A DNA stretch of 64,000 nucleotides from Opitutaceae bacterium (GCA_016794785.1 JAEUHC010000014.1:186001-250000); one strand, 5' to 3'; positions 33,601-43,422 are shown, counted from the stretch's first letter. The notes: generated from the sequence alone by a model not told the origin. A program made the numbers and translations.

Positions 33601-36600
33601 TCAGAGCTTCTTCGTGAGCTGCACGCTCCAGGTGCGGCCGCGCGCCATCGGCGCATAGACCGCAGTGTCGTAGCCGCGGCTGTCGCTGTTGAGGGGCGGC
33701 TCCTTGTTGAAGAGGTTGACGAGACCGAAGCGCACGGAGGTGTTGGAGAGCCAGCCGTCCTTCGAACCACGATGATTGTAGGTCACGTAGGTGTTGTAGG
33801 TGATCGAATCGCTGTTGATGTAGCGATAGCGGACGGCGCCCGTGTCAAAAACCTCGGAGATGTAGCTCGGGCGGCCGAGCGCGTTGTAAACCGTGGAGGT
33901 AGTCGTCGCGCCGGTGTCCTGGAAGCTGCCGACATAGTAGGCGCTGAGGCCCGCGCCCCACTCCTTGTGCCGCCAGGTCAGTCCGGCATTCCCGCGCCAG
34001 CGGGCGGCGCCGTCTTCCCACAGGCGGTTGTCGCGCGGTTCGCCTTCCTTCGGGTTTTGGAAGAAGGCGTTCATCCGGGTCCACTCCGTGTTGAAGGCAA
34101 AGCGGCCGAGCCGGGTCTGCGGGAAGCGGTAGGTGAGCGCAAAGTCGAAGCCGTTCACGAACTGCCGGGACTTGTTGTAGTAAGTCTGGCGGATGAACTG
34201 GATCGCGCCGACGACGGCCTTCTGGTTGCCCGGGGCGCGCGTGGCGTTGTAGGCGGCGAAGAAATCGCGGTCCTGCTGGGTGACCGGCAGGCGGACGACG
34301 TTCGGGTTGCCTTGGTAATTCGCGCTGCCGCTGCCGAGATCGATGGAGTTGATTGGCGTGCCGCGGGCGAGGGCGGCCTGCGTCGCGACTTGGAGCGCGT
34401 CGTTGTCGTCGGCGATGCCCGTGGTGTTGTCGATGATGCCGAGCTGGTTGATTTCCCAGTAGTCCGCGGTGACGGACAGGCCCTTGACCCAAGGCACATC
34501 AATCACGACGCCGACGGATTTGCCACGGCCCTCCTCGGGGCGGAGCCGTTCGTTGCCGCTGCGGCGCTCGAGGCGATTGGCGCTGCCGTCGGACGGGAGG
34601 AGCGTGACGTTGGAGCGGTAGGTGTCGGTCGAGGAAGTAGAGCGCACGAGTTCGCCCGTGAAGAGCTGGGCGAGGTTCGGCGCGCGGAAGCCCTCGTTGT
34701 AGGAAGCGCGGGCCATGAGGGCAGGGACGAGGCGCCACGTGGCGCCGACCTTGGGCTTACGGGCCGTGCCGAAATCGGAATACTTCTCGATGCGGCTGGA
34801 AGCCGAGAACTCGAGCGAACGCACGAGCGGCAGGGTGAAATTGCGGCCGACGACCGGGGCGACGAGCTCGACGTAGCCGGCCGTCACATCACGCTCGGCG
34901 TCCGTGTCGGGATTGGGCGAGAGGGCGATGAAATCGTTGTCCGTCGGATCGAGCCCGGAGTTCGGGGGATTGAGGCCGCCGAACGGAGGCCGCGCATCCG
35001 TGTAGGTCTCGTGGCGGAACTCGCCGCCGATGGCCGCCGAGATCGCGTTTCCGCCCCAGAGTTTGAACACCTCGCCCGTAACGCGGAAGTCCACGCTGCC
35101 AATCGAGCTGGTGCCGACACGGGTGAATGTCTGTTGCAGCGAGCTGGCGAGGCTGGCCGGATTGGCGTAGGGCGAGGTCACGACCAGCGCGCCGTTCTGC
35201 ACGGCGAAGTTGTAGCCGAAGGGATTGAACGCCCGCGCCGGGTCGGTCTGGTTGATGGCGTTGATGAGGAAAGATTCGCGGGTGCTGTTGGCTTCGTCGT
35301 CCGTCGTCTTGGCCTTGGTGTAGAGCACGGCGCCCTCCCACGCCCAGGTGCCGGGCAGCTTGCCCCGGAGGCCGGCGACGACGCGATAGACCTCGGAATC
35401 GATCTCGGCGACGCGCGCCGGCAGATCGACAAAGCGCTTGTTCTGGATCTTCACGACCGAAGGCGTGCCGGTGAGGCGCGGAGTGCCGTCGGCGTTGGGC
35501 GCGCCGGTGGTCGAGAAGAAGCGCGAGCCGAACGGATTCCATGGATTGGAGATGGGGACGATGATTTCCTTGTCCGTGCTCGCGGCATATTGGTCCGGCT
35601 CGCGATAGGTCGTGGAGAGTGCGCGGTAGTAGTTCAGATCCACGAAAGCGGTCAGGCGATCGGACAGATCATACTCGCCGGAGCCAAACCACGTGTAGCG
35701 GCGGGACTCGGGCTGGGCGACGCGATTGGCGCTCAGATTATAGTAGTAATCCCGCGTCACACCCACGCGCGAAGGGGTGCCGGGTTGGAAGGACACGCCG
35801 CCCGCGGCGTTCGGAACGAAGAAGACGGTGCCCGTGGCCGAAGCGGTGGTCGCGGGCACGCCGGCCGGACGGGAACCAACGAAGGTGCCGGCGGCGTTGA
35901 CGGTGCCGAGCGTGTAGTTGCCGTAGGCGCTGCCGGTCGAGCGGTCGAAGAACTGGGTCGCCGTGTTGTAGTTGTCCCACGGCGCCGGCGCGCGCGAGGT
36001 GTTGTCGGCATCCGCGGAGAATTTGCGGTCGCGGTTGAAGATGATGCCGCGGTCGTAGACGTCGAAGGTCGTGACGAAGCGGCCCTTGCCGCCGCCAAAA
36101 TCCTTGCCGAAGAGCAGGGTGCCGCGCCATTCGCGGCCGCCGCCTTCGGTCGTGTCGCCGTAGCGGGCGGTGAACTCGGCGCCGCGATAGTCGCGCCGGA
36201 TCATGTAATTCACGACACCGGCCACCGCATCGCTCCCGTAGATGGCGGAGGCGCCGTCGCGGAGCACCTCGATGCGATCGAGGCCGCGGTTCGGCAGCTG
36301 GGCGACATTGGGCGAGAGCGCGGGCACGGAGCTTTCCGCCGCGCTGATCGGGTGAGGCGCGAGCCGGCGGCCATTTAGAAGGATCAGCGTGTTGCCCGTG
36401 CTGAGGCCGCGCAGCGAGATTGAGGAATTGTCGCCGCGCGCCGAGGCGCCGAGCGTGCCGGTCTCGTTGAGCGGCACGCTGACGACCTGCGGGAGGGCCA
36501 TCAGCAGATCGATGGGCGTCTGCGCATCGCGCACCTCGATCGCATCCCGATCGACGACGGTGACGGGGAGCACTTTCTCCAGCTCGGTGCGCTTGATATT

Positions 36601-36759
36601 GGAGCCGGTGACGGTGAAGACCTCGAGACGCAGAGGCTCGTCGGCCGGAGCGGGCGCCGCGGGAGCCGTCTGCGCCCAGACCGCAGTAAGAGGAGCCAAG
36701 CCGAGGGCAGCGGCAAGCGCGCTGGCTCGGAGAATGGGTGTCAGGTTTGTTTTCATCAT
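33601..36759 (-). CDS. TonB-dependent outer-membrane receptor (1052 aa)
   Basis: The signal peptide (residues 1-29, ending AVWAQ) precedes a TonB-box region 'RLEVFTVTGSNIKRTELEK'. The plug is 'VTVVDRDAIEVRDAQTPIDLLMALPQV' and 'GLDRIEVLRDGASAIYGSDAVAGVVNYMIRRDYRG'. The 'TGSNIKR' / 'GSDAVAGVVN' form is the Oar/carbohydrate-type plug common in Caulobacter- and Xanthomonas-like receptors, different from the siderophore-type plugs elsewhere in the window. The barrel ends 'RTWSVQLTKKL'. It stands alone, with its own terminator (33546-33575), and is divergent from the sigma/FecR cluster. The substrate is unknown. Confidence 0.93.
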   Translation of the reverse strand: MMKTNLTPILRASALAAALGLAPLTAVWAQTAPAAPAPADEPLRLEVFTVTGSNIKRTELEKVLPVTVVDRDAIEVRDAQTPIDLLMALPQVVSVPLNETGTLGASARGDNSSISLRGLSTGNTLILLNGRRLAPHPISAAESSVPALSPNVAQLPNRGLDRIEVLRDGASAIYGSDAVAGVVNYMIRRDYRGAEFTARYGDTTEGGGREWRGTLLFGKDFGGGKGRFVTTFDVYDRGIIFNRDRKFSADADNTSRAPAPWDNYNTATQFFDRSTGSAYGNYTLGTVNAAGTFVGSRPAGVPATTASATGTVFFVPNAAGGVSFQPGTPSRVGVTRDYYYNLSANRVAQPESRRYTWFGSGEYDLSDRLTAFVDLNYYRALSTTYREPDQYAASTDKEIIVPISNPWNPFGSRFFSTTGAPNADGTPRLTGTPSVVKIQNKRFVDLPARVAEIDSEVYRVVAGLRGKLPGTWAWEGAVLYTKAKTTDDEANSTRESFLINAINQTDPARAFNPFGYNFAVQNGALVVTSPYANPASLASSLQQTFTRVGTSSIGSVDFRVTGEVFKLWGGNAISAAIGGEFRHETYTDARPPFGGLNPPNSGLDPTDNDFIALSPNPDTDAERDVTAGYVELVAPVVGRNFTLPLVRSLEFSASSRIEKYSDFGTARKPKVGATWRLVPALMARASYNEGFRAPNLAQLFTGELVRSTSSTDTYRSNVTLLPSDGSANRLERRSGNERLRPEEGRGKSVGVVIDVPWVKGLSVTADYWEINQLGIIDNTTGIADDNDALQVATQAALARGTPINSIDLGSGSANYQGNPNVVRLPVTQQDRDFFAAYNATRAPGNQKAVVGAIQFIRQTYYNKSRQFVNGFDFALTYRFPQTRLGRFAFNTEWTRMNAFFQNPKEGEPRDNRLWEDGAARWRGNAGLTWRHKEWGAGLSAYYVGSFQDTGATTTSTVYNALGRPSYISEVFDTGAVRYRYINSDSITYNTYVTYNHRGSKDGWLSNTSVRFGLVNLFNKEPPLNSDSRGYDTAVYAPMARGRTWSVQLTKKL

Positions 36760-36970
36760 GGTGATAGGTAGGTTTGGCTGCTTGGTGCTTCGCTCTCGGA
36801 CAAGATTGCGAGACGCGCCGGCCGCCCGGATGTCACATCAGCGGTGCGCCGAGTTGAGACCGTTAGCGGAATGTGTGGCCGAGCACAAGGGCACACTCGC
36901 GCCAGGGGACCAGCAGATATCCGGTCAGCCCGGTATTGATGCGACCCCGGCAGCCCCTCTCCTTGCGACT

Positions 36971-37501
36971 GTGAGCGCGTCTCCGCCCGATCAGGACCGT
37001 TGGTTTGCGGAGCATCTCCGTCCGCACGAGCCGATGCTGCGCGCGTGGCTCGCGAGCCGGTTTCCGCAGATCCCGGATGTCGACGACATCATCCATGAGG
37101 CCTACCTGCACGTGCTCGCAGCCCGCTCCCGCGGGACGGAGATGCAGTCGCCCAAGGCCTTTCTTTTCGCCACCGCGCGCAACCGCGCCATCGACCTGCT
37201 CCGCACCACCGCGACAAATCGCACGGAGGCTTTGGCGGAAATCGACGCGCTCAACGTCTTGGAGGATGCCGACGGCATTCCCGAGACCGTCGCGCGCAAC
37301 CAGGAACTCGAACTCTTGACCCAAGCCATCCAATCGCTGCCCGAGCGCTGCCGCCAGGTGCTTACGCTCCGCCGGCTCTATGGCCTTTCCCAAAAGGAAA
37401 TCGCCGCGCGCCTCGGCATCTCGGAAAACACCGTCGAGAGCCAGGTCACCATCGGCGTGCGCAAATGCACCGAGTTCCTCGCCCGGTATTGGAAGAAATG
37501 A
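36971..37501 (+). CDS. ECF sigma factor, FecI-like
   Basis: Region 2 is 'PHEPMLRAWLASRFPQIPDVDDIIHEAYLHVL' with 'KAFLFATARNRAIDLLR'. Region 4 is 'LPERCRQVLTLRRLYGLSQKEIAARLGISENTVE', a complete helix-turn-helix. From GTG 36971 it has 176 residues, the usual size. ATG 36830 would add 47 residues with no domain. The gene is the first of a coupled set: its TGA overlaps the FecR ATG (ATGA). FecI-type sigma factors are released when an outer-membrane receptor signals through FecR, and they transcribe the receptor operon. It probably controls 38598-42930. The 210-base gap to the divergent receptor gene holds both promoters. Confidence 0.93.
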   Translation: MSASPPDQDRWFAEHLRPHEPMLRAWLASRFPQIPDVDDIIHEAYLHVLAARSRGTEMQSPKAFLFATARNRAIDLLRTTATNRTEALAEIDALNVLEDADGIPETVARNQELELLTQAIQSLPERCRQVLTLRRLYGLSQKEIAARLGISENTVESQVTIGVRKCTEFLARYWKK

Positions 37502-38520
37502 ACGCCATGGCCGCGCCGCACCACGAATCGCCCTCCGCCCTCGCCGCCATCGACGATGCCGCCGCCGCGTGGGTGGCGCGGCGCGACCGCGGCCTGACGC
37601 CGGCCGAGCAGGACGCCTTTTTCCAATGGCTCTCCGCCGACCCGCGCCATGGCGAGCGCCTCGCCCGCCACCAGCGCGGCTGGAGCGAGCTCGCGCGCCT
37701 CGCCCAATGGCGGCCCGAGCACGGCGCCGAGCCCAATGCGGACTTGCTCGCCCCATCCGCCCGTCCGTCGCGTCGCTCGCGGAAAATTCTTTTCTGGATC
37801 GCTCCCGTTTCCTTGGCGGCCGCCGCCGCCATCGCGCTGCTTTTCCTCGGGCCAAAGCCGGCCGTGCCACCAGCCGCCACCGCGGCCGCAGAACCCGGCT
37901 ACCGGCAGCAGGTGCTCGACGACGGATCCCTCGTTGAACTCAATCGCGGGGCGCGAATCGCCGTCGTGTTCACCCCGGGGCAGCGTCGGGTGCGGCTCAT
38001 GCAGGGCGAGGCGCTGTTCACCGTGGCGAAGAACCCCGCGCGCCCGTTCATCGTCGAAGCCGCCGGCATCACTGTGCGCGCCGTCGGCACCGCCTTTAAT
38101 GTCCGGCTCGGCTCCAGCTCCGTCGATGTGCTCGTGACCGAGGGCCGGGTGCAACTCGACCGCCCCGCCGCGCCTCTCGCCACGCCCGCGCTCCTGAGCG
38201 CCGGCGAACAAGCGGTCATGCCGCTCGCAGGTCCGGCCCCGGTCACAGCCAGCCTCACGCCCGCGGAGATCGACCGCGTGCTGGTTTGGCAGCCCAAGCT
38301 CCTGGAATTTGCCGCCACGCCGCTCGCGGAGGTCGTCGCCGAGTTCAACCGGCGCAACACCGTGCAAATTGTCGTCGCCGACGAAGCCCTGCGCGCGCTG
38401 CCGATTGGTGCCAGTTTCCGCTCGGACAATGTCGACGGCTTCGTCCGTTTGCTCGAAGCGAGCTTCGGCGTGCGCGTCGCACGAAGCGGCTCCACCATCG
38501 CGCTGCACCGCGCCCGCTGA
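37498..38520 (+). CDS. FecR-like anti-sigma / sigma-regulator membrane protein
   Basis: This is a 340-residue inner-membrane protein. The cytoplasmic N-terminus has the FecR_N pattern 'AAAAWVARRDRGLTPAEQDAFFQWLSADPRHGE'. One transmembrane helix lies at about residues 97-117. The periplasmic FecR domain contains 'QVLDDGSLVELNRGARIAV', 'RRVRLMQGEALFTVAKNPARPFIV' and 'AVGTAFNVRL'. The C-terminal portion is an STN-like interaction segment ('VVAEFNRRNTVQIVVADEALR'). It relays the state of the STN-containing receptor (38598-42077) to the sigma factor just upstream. The four-base overlap with the sigma gene indicates coupled translation. Confidence 0.94.
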   Translation: MNAMAAPHHESPSALAAIDDAAAAWVARRDRGLTPAEQDAFFQWLSADPRHGERLARHQRGWSELARLAQWRPEHGAEPNADLLAPSARPSRRSRKILFWIAPVSLAAAAAIALLFLGPKPAVPPAATAAAEPGYRQQVLDDGSLVELNRGARIAVVFTPGQRRVRLMQGEALFTVAKNPARPFIVEAAGITVRAVGTAFNVRLGSSSVDVLVTEGRVQLDRPAAPLATPALLSAGEQAVMPLAGPAPVTASLTPAEIDRVLVWQPKLLEFAATPLAEVVAEFNRRNTVQIVVADEALRALPIGASFRSDNVDGFVRLLEASFGVRVARSGSTIALHRAR

Positions 38521-38597
38521 CGTCCGCGCACCGCGCGAAAATAGTTTTGGCGGAATCCGCCGCCGCGCCCGTCTTGAGCGGCAACCCCCACCCTGCC
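38521..38597 (+). promoter_or_regulatory. Possible ECF-sigma promoter region before the signalling receptor
   Basis: The gap holds GAAAATAGTTTT (38537-38548), a GGCGG/CCGCC hairpin and CGTCTT (38570-38575). ECF promoters often combine a GAAA-rich -35 with a CGTC -10, but the spacing here is only roughly right. This is a weak call. Confidence 0.3.
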
Positions 38598-41500
38598 ATG
38601 AACTCCTCCCGCCTTGCCTTCTTCGCGTGCGCCCTGCTGGCCGCCGCTGTCGCCTTCGCCGCAGACACCTTGCGCACGTTCGACATCCCCGCCGGCGACG
38701 CTGCCGATAGCCTGCGCCGTTTCGCCCAGCAAGCCGGCCGCGAAATCGTCTATCCCGCCCAGGATGTGCGCGGCCACGCCACCAATGCCGTGCGCGGCGA
38801 ACTCCCCGTCGCCACCGCGCTCCAACAACTCCTCACCGGCTCCCGGCTCACCGCCACGGTGGACGCCCAGACCGGAGCATTGTCCGTCGTGGTCAGCCCC
38901 GGCCCCAGCACCCTCAAACCCACCGCCACGCCCCGCCCCGCCATCGCCCCTCCCACCGTCAATGCCGACAGCGTGGTGATGATGTCGCCCTTCAACGTCG
39001 CCACCGAGAAGGACGAGGGCTTCGTCGCCGCCACCTCCCTCGCCGGCGGCCGGTTGTCCACCCAGCTCAAGGACACACCCGTCGCCTATTCCGTGCTCAC
39101 GCGGGACTTTCTTGATGCGCTCAATCTCACCGACACGGAGCAGGCCATGACCTGGGCCGTGGGCTCCTACGCGCCCATCGTCGCGCTGAGCGCCTACCGC
39201 TACAACGACAACGAGGGCGGTTCCAGCGTCATGTCGCGCGGCGTGCAAACCGCCGGAGCCCAGCGCAATTTCTTCCTGCTCGGCCTCAACTCCGACACCT
39301 ACAGCCAGGAGCGCATCGACTACGCGCGCGGCCCCAACGCCCTCCTCATCGGCAACAGCGGCCTCGGCGGCGTGGTCAACGGCCTCACCAAACGCGCGCG
39401 CACCGACAAGGCGTTCGACAAACTCTCCCTGCAATACGGCTCGTGGAACAAATTCCGCACCAGCCTCGATCTCAACCATCCAATCAACGACAAGATCTCC
39501 GCCCGCCTCAATCTCCTCTGGCAGGACGCCGACACGTGGCGCGACCTCGAGTTCGACAACCGCCGCGGCGTGCACACCACCATCACCCTTCAGCCGTTCC
39601 GGCGCACCCAGATCCGCGCCGAATACGAGCACTACCGCCAGAGCACCATCATGGGCCGCGAGTCGATGTCCGATTCCGTCTCGGGCTGGGATGGCGTCAC
39701 CACGGTCTCTTCTCCCGTCGCCGCAATCACGAACTCCGACGCCAAGGGCATCGCGCGCCTCGGCTCCAGCACCACACCCGCCCTCATCTACATCCCGGGC
39801 TCCGATCCCGGCACCGTGATGAACTGGGCCAACACGTGGCGCACGCAGGGCGGCGCCGCCAACGCCGCTGTCCCCATCGGCGGCCGGTTCGCCCTCTCCA
39901 CCGCCAATCTCGGCATCAACGGCGGCACGATGGTCGCGAGCACCTATTCGCCCGATCTCCTCTTCGGTCTGGCCGAGGCCGGCTCGTTGTTTCGCCGTCC
40001 GACGCGGGAGACCGTCATCCAGCCCGACATGCCCACCCTGGAATACAGTTTTCAGAACGCCGCCGTTTTTCTCGAACATCAACAGGGCCGGCACCTCTTT
40101 TTCGAGGCCGCCTACAACTACGCGCATACCAACAAGCACGTCGAGACCGCCGCCTCCCGCATGGGTAACGCCACCATCGACGTGAACCGCAACCTGCCTG
40201 ACGGCCGGCCCAACCCGAACTTCGGGCAGGTTTACAGCGAGGCCCTCGCCTCGGCTTTTTATTACCGGCACAAAATCAATGAGGGCCGCGCGGCGGTCGC
40301 GGTCGTGTTCGACCAGACGAAGTGGGGCGATTTCCGCGCCAACTTCATCACGGGCATCCGCGATGTGCGGGCCAACAACTACTCCTTTGTGAGCGTGCTC
40401 GAACGCAATCCCGACGTGCGCCGCCGCTCCGTGGACGATGTGTTCACCTATCGTTTTTATTGGAACGCCCTGCGCCAGCCCACCCTCTACCCGGACAGCG
40501 TCCGCGTCGTCGATCCGGTGGCCGGCACCACGACCAATTATCGCGTCAGCCGGGTCGCCGACCTGCGCACCGGCGTGCCGCGCGCCACCGATTCGACGTT
40601 CAAATACCTCCAGTCCGCCTTCAACGCCAAGGTCCTCGGCGGCCGGCTGAACCTGATTGCCGGCGCCCGCCGCGACCAGGTCGAAACCACGGCCTACTCG
40701 GGTAACAGCACCAACAACATGCTCGCCGACTATCCCGTCGATTGGGATCAGCAGACCATCATCTACCGCCCGGTCGGACCCAGCGACTACTTCAACCTCA
40801 AATACCAAGCCAAGGACGCCAACGGCAACCTCACCGGCAACGGCGCGTTCCTCGACGCCGCCGCCCGCCCGCGCGATGCGAATTTCAAGCCACTCCCGCA
40901 ATACGCCAAGGACCGCTTCCGCGACGACTATTCCTCGCCCAAGGTCGACGTCGCCACCACCACGGTTTCCTACGGCGGCGTCCTGCACGTCACTCGCGCC
41001 ATCAGCGCCTACGCCAACTACGCTGAATCATTTCTCCCGCAGGGCTCCGGCGTCACGCTCACCGGCAACCCCGTGCCCGTCTCCTCCGGCGACGGCTGGG
41101 ACGCCGGCCTCCGCTTCACGCTGCTGGAGGGCAAAGTCTCCGCCTCCTTCGGCACCTACGCCGGCGCGCGCCGCGATCGGTCCACCGACAGCACCAGCAA
41201 CAGCCGCAAATACGCCACCATCGTCGACGCCAACAAAGTCGGCGACCTCAGCCCCAACGGCCTCAACGCCCGCGGCCTCATCCCGCCGGCCAGCGTCACC
41301 TTCGACTATTCGGACACCGAAAACGAAGGCTACGAAGTCGACATCGTCGCCAACCTCACCCGCAACTGGCGCCTGACCGCCAACTCCGGTATCCCCAAAA
41401 ACCGCACCCTCAACTCCCGCAAGGACGAGTGGGCCTACCTCACGGCCAACGAGCCCACTCTGCGCCAAATCGTCCTCGATGCAGGTGGCCTCATCGACGC

Positions 41501-42077
41501 CAACTCCACCGCCACCGTCGATCTCTCCGTTCCCGTCGGCAACCGCTCGCCCGACGTCACCGCCGCCGTCACAGCGTGGAATAACATCCAAGCCTTCAAG
41601 GCGACCAACGAGCCCTCGCGTGTGACCGAAAGCGACCAGCCCAAGTTCACGGCCAACCTCTACTCGGATTACCGTTTGTCCCGCGGTCCGCTGAAGGGCC
41701 TGCGCGTGGGTGCCGGCGTGCAATACATCGGCCGCACCGCCATCGGCAACCGCGGCGCCGACACCATTGTGAATCCGGCGAATCCCAACACCGCCATCGA
41801 CGATCCTGCGGTGGACGCCGGGACCCGTGTCTATCGCGATGCCTTTTACACCGCGACGGCGACCCTCGGCTACCAGCTCCGTCTGCGCGGCAACCGCCCG
41901 ATCGACCTCAGCCTCCGCATCGGAAATCTCCTGAACAACACCGACCTCATCTACATCGGCGCCGGCCTGCGCCCGCCCGGCGGCGACATCACGCGCCCCA
42001 ATCGCGTCACCGTGCCGACGACCTTCGTTTACCGCCAGCCCCGCTCCTACCAGCTCACCGCGACCGTTGGTTTCTAA
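38598..42077 (+). CDS. TonB-dependent transducer receptor with STN domain (1159 aa)
   Basis: The signal peptide (residues 1-21) is followed by the secretin/TonB short N-terminal (STN) domain at about 27-100: 'FDIPAGDAADSLRRFAQQAGREIVYP' and 'TALQQLLTGSRLTATVD'. STN domains touch FecR and pass the signal that substrate is bound. The plug follows: 'MMSPFNVATEKDEGFVAATSLAGGRLSTQLKD' and 'RIDYARGPNALLIGNSGLGGVVNGLTKRA'. A large barrel ends in Phe ('LTATVGF'). The frame is open upstream into fecR, but ATG 38598 begins the signal peptide. The set sigma-FecR-transducer is complete. A GH16 glucanase directly downstream suggests that the sensed ligand is a glucan fragment rather than iron. Confidence 0.95.
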   Translation: MNSSRLAFFACALLAAAVAFAADTLRTFDIPAGDAADSLRRFAQQAGREIVYPAQDVRGHATNAVRGELPVATALQQLLTGSRLTATVDAQTGALSVVVSPGPSTLKPTATPRPAIAPPTVNADSVVMMSPFNVATEKDEGFVAATSLAGGRLSTQLKDTPVAYSVLTRDFLDALNLTDTEQAMTWAVGSYAPIVALSAYRYNDNEGGSSVMSRGVQTAGAQRNFFLLGLNSDTYSQERIDYARGPNALLIGNSGLGGVVNGLTKRARTDKAFDKLSLQYGSWNKFRTSLDLNHPINDKISARLNLLWQDADTWRDLEFDNRRGVHTTITLQPFRRTQIRAEYEHYRQSTIMGRESMSDSVSGWDGVTTVSSPVAAITNSDAKGIARLGSSTTPALIYIPGSDPGTVMNWANTWRTQGGAANAAVPIGGRFALSTANLGINGGTMVASTYSPDLLFGLAEAGSLFRRPTRETVIQPDMPTLEYSFQNAAVFLEHQQGRHLFFEAAYNYAHTNKHVETAASRMGNATIDVNRNLPDGRPNPNFGQVYSEALASAFYYRHKINEGRAAVAVVFDQTKWGDFRANFITGIRDVRANNYSFVSVLERNPDVRRRSVDDVFTYRFYWNALRQPTLYPDSVRVVDPVAGTTTNYRVSRVADLRTGVPRATDSTFKYLQSAFNAKVLGGRLNLIAGARRDQVETTAYSGNSTNNMLADYPVDWDQQTIIYRPVGPSDYFNLKYQAKDANGNLTGNGAFLDAAARPRDANFKPLPQYAKDRFRDDYSSPKVDVATTTVSYGGVLHVTRAISAYANYAESFLPQGSGVTLTGNPVPVSSGDGWDAGLRFTLLEGKVSASFGTYAGARRDRSTDSTSNSRKYATIVDANKVGDLSPNGLNARGLIPPASVTFDYSDTENEGYEVDIVANLTRNWRLTANSGIPKNRTLNSRKDEWAYLTANEPTLRQIVLDAGGLIDANSTATVDLSVPVGNRSPDVTAAVTAWNNIQAFKATNEPSRVTESDQPKFTANLYSDYRLSRGPLKGLRVGAGVQYIGRTAIGNRGADTIVNPANPNTAIDDPAVDAGTRVYRDAFYTATATLGYQLRLRGNRPIDLSLRIGNLLNNTDLIYIGAGLRPPGGDITRPNRVTVPTTFVYRQPRSYQLTATVGF

Positions 42078-42090
42078 AACTCTCCGCGAC

Positions 42091-42930
42091 GTGTTGCCCG
42101 AGTCTCAACATTTCCTCCGTGCGCTTGCGCTCGCCCTCCTGGTCGGGCCGCTCAGGGGATTCGCCGGCCCTGCGCCGATCTGGAGCGACGAATTCAACCA
42201 GCCTGTCGGCACCGCCCCTGATCCCGCCCGCTGGGTTTACGACCTCGGTGCCGGCGGCTGGGGCAACCGCGAGCTCCAGACCTACACCGATTCGCGCGAG
42301 AATTCCTTCATCGTCGCCGATCCCGCGGCGCTCGACGGTCGTGCCCTCGCGATCCGCGCGGTGCGCACTTCGACCGGTGGCTACACTTCGGCGCGACTCA
42401 AGACCGAGGGGAAATTTTCCGTCACCTATGGCCGCATCGAGGCGCGGATGAAAATCACGCGCGGCCGCGGCGTGTGGCCGGCCTTCTGGATGCTCGGCGC
42501 CAGCAAGCCCGCCGTCGGCTGGCCCGCCTGCGGCGAGATCGACATCATGGAGCAGGTCGGCCACGAGCCGGGCAAACTCCACGGCACCCTGCACGGCCCC
42601 GGTTACTCCGGCGCAAAGGGCCTCAACGGCCACACCACCCTCCCGTCCGGCGCTTCGCTCAGCGAGGCCTACCACGTTTACGCTGTGGACTGGTCACCCG
42701 GCAAAATCACGTGGTCGCTCGATGGCACGGTGTATTTCACCCGCACCCCCGCCGATCTCCCAGCCGGAGCGCGGTGGGTGTTCGATGCGCCACACTACCT
42801 GCTGCTCAACCTCGCCATCGGCGGCAACTGGCCGGGCCCGCCCGACGCCACGACCGTGCTTCCGCAGACCCTGTTCGTCGATTACGTGCGCGTCTACGGG
42901 CTGTCTTCCACCTCGCCAGCCCGCAATTGA
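42091..42930 (+). CDS. GH16 family beta-glucanase (laminarinase-like)
   Basis: The catalytic signature 'GEIDIMEQVG' (ExDxxE: nucleophile Glu, Asp, acid/base Glu) sits near 42532-42561. 'IWSDEFNQPVG', 'GWGNRELQTYTDSRENSF', 'YGRIEARMKI...GVWPAFWMLG' and 'NLAIGGNWPG' match bacterial laminarinase-type GH16 enzymes. They cleave beta-1,3 or mixed beta-1,3/1,4 glucans. GTG 42091 gives 279 residues with a hydrophobic export signal (LRALALALLVGPLRGFAG). TTG 42067 would overlap the receptor gene. It follows the STN receptor by 13 bases, so it is in the sigma-controlled operon. Confidence 0.93.
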   Translation: MLPESQHFLRALALALLVGPLRGFAGPAPIWSDEFNQPVGTAPDPARWVYDLGAGGWGNRELQTYTDSRENSFIVADPAALDGRALAIRAVRTSTGGYTSARLKTEGKFSVTYGRIEARMKITRGRGVWPAFWMLGASKPAVGWPACGEIDIMEQVGHEPGKLHGTLHGPGYSGAKGLNGHTTLPSGASLSEAYHVYAVDWSPGKITWSLDGTVYFTRTPADLPAGARWVFDAPHYLLLNLAIGGNWPGPPDATTVLPQTLFVDYVRVYGLSSTSPARN

Positions 42931-42966
42931 CCCGGCCGGGCCGGCGCGCCAAACGTAGCCGCCACC

Positions 42967-43422
42967 ATGGCCGCGCAAACCAGCACCGCACCGAACGATC
43001 CGGTAAGGCAGTTTTCGGTGTTCACCGAGAACCGCGTCGGCCGCCTCCATGACCTCACGTCGCTCTTCAAGGCGAACAACGTGCACATCATGGCCCTCAC
43101 GATCCTCGACACCACGGACTGCGCCATCGACCGCCTGATCGTGGACGATCCCGACAAGGCGAGGGAGCTGATGGTGAGCAATGATTTTCCCTATTCCGAG
43201 AGCACCGTCCTCGCCGTCGAGATCGGCGACGAGTCGGAGCTCAACGGCGTGCTGGCCTCGCTGCTCGAAGCGGAAATCAACATCCACTACATCTACAGCT
43301 TCATCAAACGGCCCGAAGGCCGCAGCGCGCTCGCGATGAACGTGGAGGATATCGAAGTCGCCGCCCAAGCCCTCGCCCGCCGCGGCTTCCGTGTGCTCAC
43401 CCAGCACGACATCGCGCGGTGA
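42967..43422 (+). CDS. Tandem ACT-domain regulatory protein
   Basis: This is a 151-residue cytoplasmic protein with two ACT domains in a row. The first is about residues 14-70 ('VRQFSVFTENRVGRLHDLTSLFKANNVHIMAL'). The second is about residues 80-145 ('VLAVEIGDESELNGVLASLLEAEINIHYIYSF'). Stand-alone tandem ACT proteins bind amino acids and are often linked to acetolactate synthase or other amino-acid enzymes. No such enzyme is adjacent. It lies 36 bases after the GH16 gene on the same strand but is probably functionally separate. Confidence 0.88.
   Translation: MAAQTSTAPNDPVRQFSVFTENRVGRLHDLTSLFKANNVHIMALTILDTTDCAIDRLIVDDPDKARELMVSNDFPYSESTVLAVEIGDESELNGVLASLLEAEINIHYIYSFIKRPEGRSALAMNVEDIEVAAQALARRGFRVLTQHDIAR

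Noticed and set aside
31636..36378. Very long plus-strand open frame (1580 codons) antisense to pckG and the 1052-aa receptor gene
   Set aside because: It has no domain, signal or sensible composition. Long open antisense frames are expected opposite GC-rich genes with strong third-position GC.
37899..40988. Long minus-strand open frame (1029 codons) opposite fecR and the STN receptor
   Set aside because: It is rich in Gly/Val/Ala/Asp with no motif, while the opposite strand carries clear FecR, STN and TonB-receptor signatures.
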